A DNA stretch of 6,979 bases from Lachnospiraceae bacterium (GCA_017553665.1 JAFZKM010000167.1:1-6979); one strand, 5' to 3'; counted from the first letter of the stretch, positions 1-6,310 are shown. The notes: generated by a model from the letters alone, not told the origin. A program made the numbers and translations.

Positions 1-908
1 GTCAGGCTGCTTTCGTATTTCATGATCAGGATCCCGCCAACCAGATACAGCAGCATGGGGCCGATATTCGTAACCGTATTCAGCACGACGAAGAACCAGC
101 GGCCTGCCATGCGTTCCTTGATGTTGAGCTTCACCATCTTTTCATTGGCGGTCCGGTAATGCTCCATCTCGGGCTTTTCCTTGCAGAAGAGCTTTACGAG
201 CAGCTGACCGCTGACCGAGAGCTTCTCATTCAGGATACCGTTGATCTCATCATTGCATTCCTGCGCCTCGCGTGTAAGAGTCCATCTGGTCTTTCCCGCC
301 TTGCGCGTAGGGATCACGAACAGAGGGATCACGGCGATCCCCAGAAGCGCCAGGATCCAGTTCTTCTGGAACATCGCGATGATCGCGAATACCAGCGTGA
401 TCGCGTTCGAAAGGATGCTCTTGAACGTATTCGTGACCACACTCTCCACGCCGTCGATGTCGCTCGTCATGCGGGTGATGATATCGCCCTGATTGTTCGA
501 GGTAAAGAACCTCTGTGACATGCTCTGCAGATGTCCGTACATCTGGTTCCTCATGTCAAATGTGATATGCTGGGCAATCCATGTATTTATATAGCTCTCG
601 AGCACGCCGATCAGGTTCGCGCCAAGGTTCGTGAGCAGCAGTGCCGCAATGTAGATGATCAGCAGCCTCAGATCCTTGCCGATCAGACCTTCATCGATGA
701 TCTTACCTGTCAGGATCGCGGGCATCAGGTTCAGTACGGATGACAGCGCGATCGCGAGCAGTACAAGCAGCAGCTGCTTCCAGTAAGGCGCAAGATATGA
801 AAATACCCTTTTTAACAGCTCCTTCGTGACTTTGGGCGCTGCAGCCTTCTCTTCTTCCGTTGCGAAGCCCCTCATGATGGGGCCTCCCATTCTTCCTCCG
901 GGCGGCAT
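1..908 (-). CDS. ABC exporter half-transporter (permease-ATPase), N-terminal part, cut by window edge
   Basis: Membrane-spanning part of a type I ABC exporter; 302 codons are visible and the frame stays open at the left edge, where the ATPase domain should follow. After a Gly/Pro-rich start (MPPGGRMGGP) and a soluble stretch, hydrophobic segments fall near residues 43-62, 80-102, 163-200 and 271-296. The coupling region carries the family signature around residues 116-151: an FDMRNQMYGHL segment, then RFF, then QGDIITRMTSDID. Family members export lipids, peptides or drugs; the substrate cannot be read here. The start at 908 is chosen because AAGGAGGG lies 7 bases upstream and this N-terminus is common in related clostridial exporters. 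In-frame ATGs at codons 7 and 12 also have SD-like sequence before them. It lies 91 bases downstream of the histidine kinase on the same strand. Such exporters often work as heterodimers, so a second half-transporter may follow outside the window. The family call is secure. Confidence 0.93.
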   Translation of the reverse strand, partial: MPPGGRMGGPIMRGFATEEEKAAAPKVTKELLKRVFSYLAPYWKQLLLVLLAIALSSVLNLMPAILTGKIIDEGLIGKDLRLLIIYIAALLLTNLGANLIGVLESYINTWIAQHITFDMRNQMYGHLQSMSQRFFTSNNQGDIITRMTSDIDGVESVVTNTFKSILSNAITLVFAIIAMFQKNWILALLGIAVIPLFVIPTRKAGKTRWTLTREAQECNDEINGILNEKLSVSGQLLVKLFCKEKPEMEHYRTANEKMVKLNIKERMAGRWFFVVLNTVTNIGPMLLYLVGGILIMKYESSL

Positions 909-970
909 AGAAAAACCCTCCTTCAAGCTTAATCCACATTCTGATTTTACAAGAAGGAGGGTATTTCTAT
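907..970 (-). repeat. 18-bp inverted repeat enclosing RBS and start of the ABC exporter
   Basis: Arms at 907-924 and 953-970 are complementary at 17 of 18 positions and separated by 28 bases. In minus-strand RNA the upstream arm reads ATAGAAATACCCTCCTTC and the downstream arm GAAGGAGGGTTTTTCTAT. The downstream arm contains the whole Shine-Dalgarno and the first two bases of the start codon. The upstream arm is therefore an anti-Shine-Dalgarno. There is no U-run suited to termination. The repeat could act as an RNA switch in read-through transcripts or as a dyad operator in DNA, since the upstream arm overlaps the -35 element and most of the spacer of the predicted promoter. Confidence 0.85.
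916..923 (-). promoter_or_regulatory. Ribosome binding site of the ABC exporter, inside an inverted repeat
   Basis: AAGGAGGG ends 7 bases before the ATG at 908. It is a near-perfect Shine-Dalgarno sequence and fixes the start codon. Unusually, all of it lies in one arm of the 907-970 inverted repeat, so it could be base-paired in a transcript that begins upstream of about 970. Confidence 0.85.
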
Positions 971-973
971 CAA
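944..973 (-). promoter_or_regulatory. Predicted sigma-A promoter for the ABC exporter
   Basis: On the minus strand TTGATA (973-968) and TAAAAT (949-944) are separated by 18 bases; each hexamer matches the consensus at 5 of 6 positions. Initiation would be expected near 937-939, giving a leader of about 30 bases that lacks the anti-Shine-Dalgarno arm. This would let the transporter be expressed independently of the kinase gene upstream. No terminator is visible between kinase and transporter, so read-through is also possible. Confidence 0.55.
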
Positions 974-999
974 GATTCTTTTGAAGGATTGTTTATATT

Positions 1000-3015
1000 T
1001 TACTGTCGGACGGCGCTGTACCTGTCCGTGATCTCCGCCGGCTCCTCCGCAGGTTCCTGTCCGGGAGCTGATAAAAGCTCTGCCGGGGTATCTTCAACGA
1101 GCGGGAATCGCAGGATCGCCTTGAACAGATCGCCGTCGGTCTCGATCCTGAGCCACCCCTTCTGCAGCTGCGCAAGGCTCTTCGCTATCGAAAGCCCGAG
1201 TCCGTTGCCCTCTGTATTGCGTGAGGAATCGCCGCGCACAAAGCGCTCCATCAGCTCCTCCTCGGAAATATCGAGTATCTCCTTCGAGGTATTCTTAAAC
1301 AGGAACTGCGCCATATTGTGATCCCGTTCGAGCGTAAGATAAACGCGCGTGCCGGGTACCGAATACTTGCAGATATTGTTCATCAGGTTGTCGAAAACAC
1401 GCCACATGTGACGGCCGTCGGCCATAATCCTGAGGTTCTCTTCGGGCTGTTTTACCACGAGCGTCAGGTTCGCTTCCGCGAGCTTGTCATCATACTCGCC
1501 GGAGGCCTGCGTCAGGAAAACGCCTGCGTCACAGGGCGCCAGATGTACTTCGAGATTGCCTGTGGCGGCCTTCGACGCCTCCACCAGGTTCTCGATCAGA
1601 CGCTTCAGTTTTTCCGACTGGCGTGTAAGGACTTCGCAGTATTCCGCATGTTTTTCATTGTCGCAATGCTCCTTCGCGATCAGTCCCGCGTAATTTATGA
1701 TCGAAGTCAGAGGAGTCTTGATATCATGCGATACGTTCGTGATCAGCTCGGTCTTCATCCTCTCGCTCTTTGTACGCTGCTCCACCGCGATGCTCATGCC
1801 CTTAGCGATCGTGTTCAGGTATTCGCCGGTCCTGCGCATCCCGGACATCATGCCCGAGGTGTCGACCTGATACTCAAGATTACCGCGCGAAATGGCCTCC
1901 GCGCCTTTTTCCAGCACCTTGCCTCTTGCGGCGAAATAGATCGCGAGTCCCAGAACAAACAGGCTCTTTACGGCCAGGAAAAATACCGCGGCGGCAGGTT
2001 CCTCTGTCGCGACAGCCAGCAGTCCAAGGTTCACGAAGAAATCAACTGTCAGGAATATCAGCGCGCGCCAGGCTGTAGGTATACCCTTTATTCCCTTCCA
2101 GACGGCTCTCAGTATAAACATGATCGCCGATTTCCTGACAATGCTGTGTTCCTTAAGACGCGTCGCGAAGCTCATGCAATAACCCATGAACAGAGCGAGC
2201 ATTAAGGGAAACAGAACTATCACGACGATCGTTTCTTCCACTCCGTTCAGGAAGAACGCGTCCACCATCGCCAGATAGATCACGATGATGAAGACCACTC
2301 CGGCCGTCATCACGTCAAAGGGCATGCCGCCCAGAAGTCCGCGGTGTACCTTCTCGTCACCGGGCTGCCTTCCCGATACGCACATCAGCATGATGAACGC
2401 CACAAGCGCGAGAAGTCCGAAGAATACGCCGATCCCGTAGACCGCGTATCTGAGCCTGTATCCGAGACTGATGACCTTGTGCATGAACATATAGCGGTCT
2501 GTCTTGGGGAAGCCCTTCAGGAAGCTGACGTTGAGAATCTGTTCCTTTGAGGCGTTGCTGCCCAGATTGACATAATATACCGAATAGATCCTGAACGATG
2601 TATCCCCGGTGATCATCGCGACATCCCATATCGGGCGGTCCTCCGAGCCGTTGATATCCCTGAGCTCGATCACATAACGGAAGTTCAGGTCTTCGGTCTC
2701 CGCTTCCGGAGTTCTTGCGATAAGATTGCCGTCGGAGTCGGTCACATTAAGGACCAGGTTCCCTTCGCTCTTGTAAATGCGTACTCCGTCGACCTCTTCC
2801 TCTTCGTAACGTCCGTAGTTGTACATGTTCAGCCAGTCGCTGACGGCATTGTACATGATCCTGTCGCTGAACTGCGCGTTCTCGCTCTTCTCATAAAAGC
2901 CGTAATCCCAGAAAAGAATGGCTCCGGCCAGACACCCCAATACTACGCATACGGATAACAGCGCGGTCAGGAAAAGAGTGATCTTTCCGCCTGTTGTCCT
3001 GAAAAAGTACTTCAT
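1000..3015 (-). CDS. Polytopic sensor histidine kinase (VanS-like ATPase core)
   Basis: Membrane sensor kinase of 671 residues, probable partner of the response regulator encoded just upstream. A first membrane segment (about 13-36) is followed by an extracytoplasmic domain of about 150 residues (37-188), then further hydrophobic segments near 190-212, 236-256, 261-281, 318-337 and 341-362. A HAMP-like linker (about 363-415) leads to the H-box, where NVSHDIKTPLTS gives phospho-acceptor His430. The N-box is NLMNNICKYS (543-552), the F-box ERFVRGDSSRN (590-600), and the G2-box NGLGLSIA (604-611). The usual Asp-containing G1 box is absent: KNTS (574-577) sits there, as I recall for many clostridial kinases of this type. 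The C-terminus ends in a Pro/Glu-rich tail (641-663). The ATG is one base after the regulator's stop; its SD, AAGGAGA (3028-3022), lies inside the regulator gene, indicating translational coupling. The signal sensed is unknown. Confidence 0.93.
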   Translation of the reverse strand: MKYFFRTTGGKITLFLTALLSVCVVLGCLAGAILFWDYGFYEKSENAQFSDRIMYNAVSDWLNMYNYGRYEEEEVDGVRIYKSEGNLVLNVTDSDGNLIARTPEAETEDLNFRYVIELRDINGSEDRPIWDVAMITGDTSFRIYSVYYVNLGSNASKEQILNVSFLKGFPKTDRYMFMHKVISLGYRLRYAVYGIGVFFGLLALVAFIMLMCVSGRQPGDEKVHRGLLGGMPFDVMTAGVVFIIVIYLAMVDAFFLNGVEETIVVIVLFPLMLALFMGYCMSFATRLKEHSIVRKSAIMFILRAVWKGIKGIPTAWRALIFLTVDFFVNLGLLAVATEEPAAAVFFLAVKSLFVLGLAIYFAARGKVLEKGAEAISRGNLEYQVDTSGMMSGMRRTGEYLNTIAKGMSIAVEQRTKSERMKTELITNVSHDIKTPLTSIINYAGLIAKEHCDNEKHAEYCEVLTRQSEKLKRLIENLVEASKAATGNLEVHLAPCDAGVFLTQASGEYDDKLAEANLTLVVKQPEENLRIMADGRHMWRVFDNLMNNICKYSVPGTRVYLTLERDHNMAQFLFKNTSKEILDISEEELMERFVRGDSSRNTEGNGLGLSIAKSLAQLQKGWLRIETDGDLFKAILRFPLVEDTPAELLSAPGQEPAEEPAEITDRYSAVRQ

Positions 3016-3016
3016 G

Positions 3017-3715
3017 CTATTTCTCCTTTTGCATACAATAGCCCTGCCCGAATACCACCTTGATATAGCGCGGTTCCGCAGGATTTATCTCTATCTTTTC
3101 CCTGAGGTGGCGGATATGCACCGCAACGGTATTCTCATTGCCGAGCGGCTGCTCCTTCCACACCATCGAATAGATATCCTTGGGGGAAAACACCCTGCCC
3201 GGCTCCGACATGAACAGCTTCAGTATATCGTACTCCTTCGGCGTAAGACTGATCTCGCTGCCGTCGACACTGACGCTTTTCGCCCTGTCATCCAGTTCGA
3301 TCCCGCCGATAGTCAGTACACCGCTGTCATTCCTCTTCTGTCCTGCGCCGAGGAACAGATAACGTCTCAGCTGCGAACGCACCCTCGCGCTGACCTCCAT
3401 CGGATTAAAGGGCTTGGTAATATAATCGTCCGCTCCCACAGTCAGTCCGAGTATAATATCAGTGTCCTCACTCTTCGCGGTCAGCAGAATGACCGGGATG
3501 TTGGTGGTCTCGCGTATCAGCGACATCGCCTTTATTCCGTCCATCCCGGGCATCATGATATCCATCAGCACGAGGTCAATATGCTCCCTCGCCACGATAT
3601 CGACCGCCTCCTTGCCGTCATAGGCCTCAAAAAAGCGGTATTCCGGGTCCGCCAGATACAGTTTCAGTGCGTTGACGATATCCTTCTCGTCATCGCAGAG
3701 CAGAATGTTGTGCAT
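3017..3715 (-). CDS. OmpR/PhoB-family response regulator (VanR-like)
   Basis: DNA-binding response regulator of 232 residues, a normal length for the family. The receiver domain (1-115) has the acidic pair Asp8/Asp9, phospho-acceptor Asp52 in LVLMDIMMPGMDG, Thr79 and Lys101 in the TKPF motif. The winged-helix effector domain (about 132-230) shows the family pattern: SLTPKEYDILKLF, then ENTVAVHIRHLREKI as recognition helix region, and a C-terminal hairpin ending in GQGYCMQ. All phosphorylation residues are present, so it should be a functional phospho-switch. The ATG at 3715 has GGGGAGA about 9 bases upstream; the next in-frame ATG lies deep inside the receiver domain. It is the first gene of a two-gene unit with the kinase. 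The CTTAAG boxes upstream resemble an operator for this family and suggest autoregulation. Target genes beyond that are inferred only; the downstream ABC exporter is the obvious candidate. Confidence 0.95.
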   Translation of the reverse strand: MHNILLCDDEKDIVNALKLYLADPEYRFFEAYDGKEAVDIVAREHIDLVLMDIMMPGMDGIKAMSLIRETTNIPVILLTAKSEDTDIILGLTVGADDYITKPFNPMEVSARVRSQLRRYLFLGAGQKRNDSGVLTIGGIELDDRAKSVSVDGSEISLTPKEYDILKLFMSEPGRVFSPKDIYSMVWKEQPLGNENTVAVHIRHLREKIEINPAEPRYIKVVFGQGYCMQKEK

Positions 3716-3754
3716 GCTTTTGTTTCTCCCCGATATTGAAAAATGATTGTTACT

Positions 3755-3783
3755 GTTTTACAGATCTGTATTACTTCTTAAGT
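3755..3783 (-). promoter_or_regulatory. Possible activator-dependent promoter of the response regulator operon
   Basis: TAAAAC (3760-3755) matches the -10 consensus at 4 of 6 positions and is preceded by TG. Seventeen bases upstream, where a -35 should be (3783-3778), there is no consensus hexamer; instead the promoter-proximal CTTAAG box (3777-3782) occupies the place. That arrangement fits OmpR/PhoB-type activation, where the regulator substitutes for a poor -35. The expected transcript would start near 3748 and have a leader of about 30 bases. The assignment is tentative because the hexamers are weak. Confidence 0.35.
3759..3770. repeat. 12-bp perfect palindrome TACAGATCTGTA
   Basis: TACAGATCTGTA is identical to its reverse complement. 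It lies between the CTTAAG boxes and the response regulator start, touching the predicted -10 element. It may be an operator for a dimeric regulator or a chance palindrome; no protein can be assigned. Confidence 0.5.
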
Positions 3784-3859
3784 GTATCACTTTGCGGCTT
3801 AAGAAAAAAGTATGCGACTGCTTAAGAATTGCTTAAGAGCCGCATACTTTTCTTTTAAG
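3777..3859. promoter_or_regulatory. Helically phased CTTAAG box array, candidate response regulator operator
   Basis: CTTAAG occurs at 3777-3782, 3798-3803, 3821-3826 and 3832-3837, and a degenerate TTTTAAG ends at 3859. TTAAG cores start 21, 23, 11 and 22 bases apart, all near one or two helical turns. The closest pair forms a 9-bp direct repeat, TGCTTAAGA, with a period of 11 bp; the box at 3797 differs from it at one position. OmpR/PhoB-family regulators typically bind tandem half-sites with an 11-bp period, and the adjacent operon encodes one. The core is itself palindromic, so orientation is ambiguous. The two closest boxes also pair with each other within the terminator hairpin, which offers a second explanation for them. 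Confidence 0.5.
3804..3851 (-). terminator. Intrinsic terminator of the secreted hydrolase gene
   Basis: Downstream of the stop at 3868, on the minus strand, AAAAGTATGCG (3851-3841) pairs perfectly with CGCATACTTTT (3816-3806), and a run of six U residues comes from 3809-3804. The stem continues after a mismatch and a bulge through two self-complementary CTTAAG blocks, closing on a 5-base AATTG loop. Because the flank on plus is TTTTCTTTT, the structure could work in both directions. It separates the hydrolase from the two-component operon. Confidence 0.85.
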
Positions 3860-3867
3860 GTTGGGAA

Positions 3868-6195
3868 TTATTTATTGTCGTGCCAGTATTCGGTGTCCGC
3901 CGTAGGCCAGTAAGCCTCGTCGCGGGCAGGATACGTGTCGCTGTAGTTCTCCATTCTCTCGAACATCCTGATATAAGCCTCCGCCGAGCTGAACAGCGCG
4001 TCGACATCGATGATGCCCTCGGTCGTCGAAAGGCGCTCGATCATGTCGGGAATGAGTCCGTAATGTGCCACACCCTCGTTGTTTATATCAAAGGTCCTGT
4101 TTCCCGTAGTCTGACGGTCGATCTTGACCTCAGCCACACCGGGCGCGTAGAGTCCGGGATAGAGCGCGTCAAAATGATCATAATCCACTTTGGTGAAATC
4201 ATCATTGCACTCATCGAAATACGGAAGGAAGCACGCTCCGTTAACATCTGTTCCGAACGGTACTCCGAGGATTATGTCATCGCTCTCGTCGCCGTTCTGG
4301 TTATACCACGTCGTGGGTATTCCGTAAGGCTCTCCGTTGTTGTATTTCTGATACGCCGCGCCCATGTCCGGATATGCTACCGTCGCCGTGCCCTCCGCGC
4401 TGACCTCTATCATTTTCGCGAGATAGTCCGCAACACACTGCTGATGCTTTTCCATGGTCTCCCAGAGCATCGGGGAAATGATACCGCCCAGCTGCATGAT
4501 CTTGATCATTCTCGGAATATCCATCTGTTCCCAGCATCTTTCGGGATCCGCCTCGAACAGATCGAGAAGCCTTGTATGTGAGGCAATGATACCGGGATAC
4601 TTCTCTTCCCAGAGAATGTCGATCACGGCGTTCAGCGCCTTGTCCGACATATGATCGACTTCGATAACGAATTTCTTATCGATAAGCTTCCGGATCAGCC
4701 ATTCGCCGGTCTTCGTAAGCCCGATCGAGTTCTGATGCCCCTGAAGCGACGCGTCGAGGTTTGCCTTGGGCTGTTTATAGAATACCCTGGGATTTGCTGC
4801 TTCCTCAGGCTGGTAGAAGTCCTGCCTGTTCAGGTAGTTCATGATACTGAACACCTCGCCCTTATAGAGCTGGCATCCCGCAAATCCGTTATTCAGCGCA
4901 TGAACCGGGAACACGCTTCTGATGCCGAGCGTATAGAACTCATCGATCTGAGCCTCGACAGCGGCGAGTTTCGAATTCATTTCGGACTCGGATATCTCTC
5001 CTGCCTCGTACATGCCTATCCAGTCCTTATCGCAGTCGAATACGGTGTCCATTTCCAGCGAAAGGAATACCGCCATCTTGCCCTCGCTGATCACCTGACG
5101 GGCCTCGGCCGCGGAGGTCACGATCCTGAACCAGCCTTCGCCCGGTCCGCCGCACTGAGCGTCTATGTATTTCTCCATCTGCTTAATATCGGCGATCTGC
5201 TCTCTCGCGATCTTCATGTCATTGAGTTCGGCATTTGCGTAAGGGGGAAGAGCATTCGTGATAGCGCCGAGCGTTCCGTTGTTCACGCACTGCTGAACGA
5301 GCAGGCGCTGTCCCGAAAGATACGCGCGCTCCAGCCATTTATAGTAAGTCTGGATATGGTTGTCCGAATGAGCGTTGGGCCAATATGTCAGATCCGGATA
5401 TCCGCTCGTATTATGGGAATCGCAGCCGTCCACTATCTTGCCCCAGAGGTCAAAGCATCCGTTGATCCCGTGTGTTCCCGTGCAGGCCTTCAGCGCATCG
5501 CGGATACCGAGCGGGCTGTAACTGCTGCCCGCGAATACCACCTTGCCCGATCCGAGGTTATGATTCAGATGCACATGCGTGTCCGCGTAGCCGATTATGC
5601 GCTCTCCGACCGCAGGTGCCGACATAACGCCTGCTGTCTGCAGTTCATTGCCCGCGGAATCCTTAAATGACATGCATACGTCCGCCTCGGGGAAAGGATT
5701 GTTTCCCTCAGCCGCCTCAAATGTAAAGAGACAGCTTGAATCCCAGTCGCTCTTCCACTTCAGGGATGTGCCCGAAATGCAGACATATTTCTTTTTGACG
5801 GTATTATAGAAAGTGAATGTACCGTTCTGTCTCGCTTCGATCTTCCATTTGATGTTGTCGCCGAAACCGTCGGTACGAACGATCGCGTTGAACGCGTTCA
5901 CCGTAAGATACTTGCTGTCGCAGTCGTAAAGAATGTAGATTCCCAGATCCGCAGGCTTGAAATAAAAGACCATGGCCTTGTCCGCCGTATTTGCCTGCGC
6001 CTCGTATCCTGCTCTGTTGCCGAGCAGATACTTTCCGTTTTTGACCGCTTTGATCCGGTAATAACCGTTCGCCAGATCATAAACCGCGTCTTCCGCCGAA
6101 GCCGCTCCCGCGACGCTCTCCCGCACTCCGAATACTCCGAAAACGAGCATAATGCAAAGAACGACCGCTGTAATCCTCAATACTGATCTTCTCAT
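3868..6195 (-). CDS. Secreted peptidase M19 (membrane dipeptidase)-like hydrolase with N-terminal beta-trefoil domain
   Basis: Predicted exported metal-dependent hydrolase of 775 residues. A signal peptide (basic MRR, hydrophobic core about 8-23, probable cleavage after ASA near residue 34) is followed by a beta-trefoil-like domain (about 38-163) with three related repeats: GYYRIKAVKNGKYL, GIYILYDCDSKYLTV and GTFTFYNTVKKKYV. The catalytic domain (about 200-755) carries amidohydrolase ligands in M19 order: DTHVH (His207, His209), a VTSAAEARQVISEGK stretch leading to FLSLE (Glu381), PVHALNN (His432), VDHMS (His515), ASHTR (His540) and FGTD (Asp650). M19 enzymes split dipeptides, often containing D-residues, using two zinc ions; they normally start with HxD, whereas HxH is seen here. 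The protein is much longer than typical M19 enzymes (about 350-400 residues), with inserts after the first motif and around 600-700. The substrate is unknown. The trefoil may bind glycans. It is monocistronic and divergent from the AraC gene. Confidence 0.82.
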   Translation of the reverse strand: MRRSVLRITAVVLCIMLVFGVFGVRESVAGAASAEDAVYDLANGYYRIKAVKNGKYLLGNRAGYEAQANTADKAMVFYFKPADLGIYILYDCDSKYLTVNAFNAIVRTDGFGDNIKWKIEARQNGTFTFYNTVKKKYVCISGTSLKWKSDWDSSCLFTFEAAEGNNPFPEADVCMSFKDSAGNELQTAGVMSAPAVGERIIGYADTHVHLNHNLGSGKVVFAGSSYSPLGIRDALKACTGTHGINGCFDLWGKIVDGCDSHNTSGYPDLTYWPNAHSDNHIQTYYKWLERAYLSGQRLLVQQCVNNGTLGAITNALPPYANAELNDMKIAREQIADIKQMEKYIDAQCGGPGEGWFRIVTSAAEARQVISEGKMAVFLSLEMDTVFDCDKDWIGMYEAGEISESEMNSKLAAVEAQIDEFYTLGIRSVFPVHALNNGFAGCQLYKGEVFSIMNYLNRQDFYQPEEAANPRVFYKQPKANLDASLQGHQNSIGLTKTGEWLIRKLIDKKFVIEVDHMSDKALNAVIDILWEEKYPGIIASHTRLLDLFEADPERCWEQMDIPRMIKIMQLGGIISPMLWETMEKHQQCVADYLAKMIEVSAEGTATVAYPDMGAAYQKYNNGEPYGIPTTWYNQNGDESDDIILGVPFGTDVNGACFLPYFDECNDDFTKVDYDHFDALYPGLYAPGVAEVKIDRQTTGNRTFDINNEGVAHYGLIPDMIERLSTTEGIIDVDALFSSAEAYIRMFERMENYSDTYPARDEAYWPTADTEYWHDNK

Positions 6196-6199
6196 GCTA

Positions 6200-6206
6200 C
6201 CCTCCT
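6200..6206 (-). promoter_or_regulatory. Ribosome binding site fixing the hydrolase start at 6195
   Basis: AGGAGGG lies 4 bases before the ATG at 6195, directly ahead of a signal peptide beginning MRRSVLRIT. The frame stays open upstream to a TTG at 6318, but that extension has no comparable SD, would bury the signal peptide 41 residues in, and would run through the leader hairpin. Confidence 0.85.
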
Positions 6207-6211
6207 GATTG

Positions 6212-6232
6212 GGATCGGCCCCGGGCCGATCC
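6212..6232 (-). repeat. Perfect GC-rich hairpin in the hydrolase 5' leader
   Basis: GGATCGGCCC (6212-6221) and GGGCCGATCC (6223-6232) are perfectly complementary around one central base. In hydrolase mRNA this gives a strong stem ending 5 bases before the Shine-Dalgarno. No U-run follows, so it is not an ordinary terminator. It may stabilise the transcript or tune ribosome access, or act in DNA as a dyad operator; the sequence does not decide which. Confidence 0.7.
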
Positions 6233-6310
6233 GGTTGTCCCATAACCATAAAGCAGCAAAGGCCCCTTCTAAGCCTTCCGATAAGATTATCTCTCTTGAC
6301 GCCGCGGGAA

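Noticed and set aside
703..939. 78-codon minus frame starting at 939 and overlapping the ABC exporter start
   Set aside because: It runs in another frame across the exporter gene, its composition is Arg-rich as expected for a frame shadow, and no SD precedes it.
974..992. Possible small hairpin between kinase and exporter (ATCCTT / AAGAAT around CAA on minus)
   Set aside because: It has a mismatch, a 3-base loop and no U-run, so it is too weak to call a terminator.
4651..5670. Plus-strand open frame of 339 codons inside the hydrolase gene
   Set aside because: It is antisense to a gene with clear motifs, encodes no recognisable domain, and such frames are common opposite codon-biased genes. 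The same holds for the other plus-strand frames at 159-743, 989-1321, 1318-2205, 2344-2550, 2918-3739, 3880-4581 and 5597-5809.
6280..6291. GATAAGATTATC, 5-bp arms around 2 bases, in the hydrolase leader
   Set aside because: It is short and AT-rich and has no repeated copy in the window; chance is a sufficient explanation.
6296..6301. TTGACG as a -35 for a plus-strand promoter
   Set aside because: No acceptable -10 lies 16-18 bases downstream; the TTGTAT/GATAAT pair at 6324-6352 is better.
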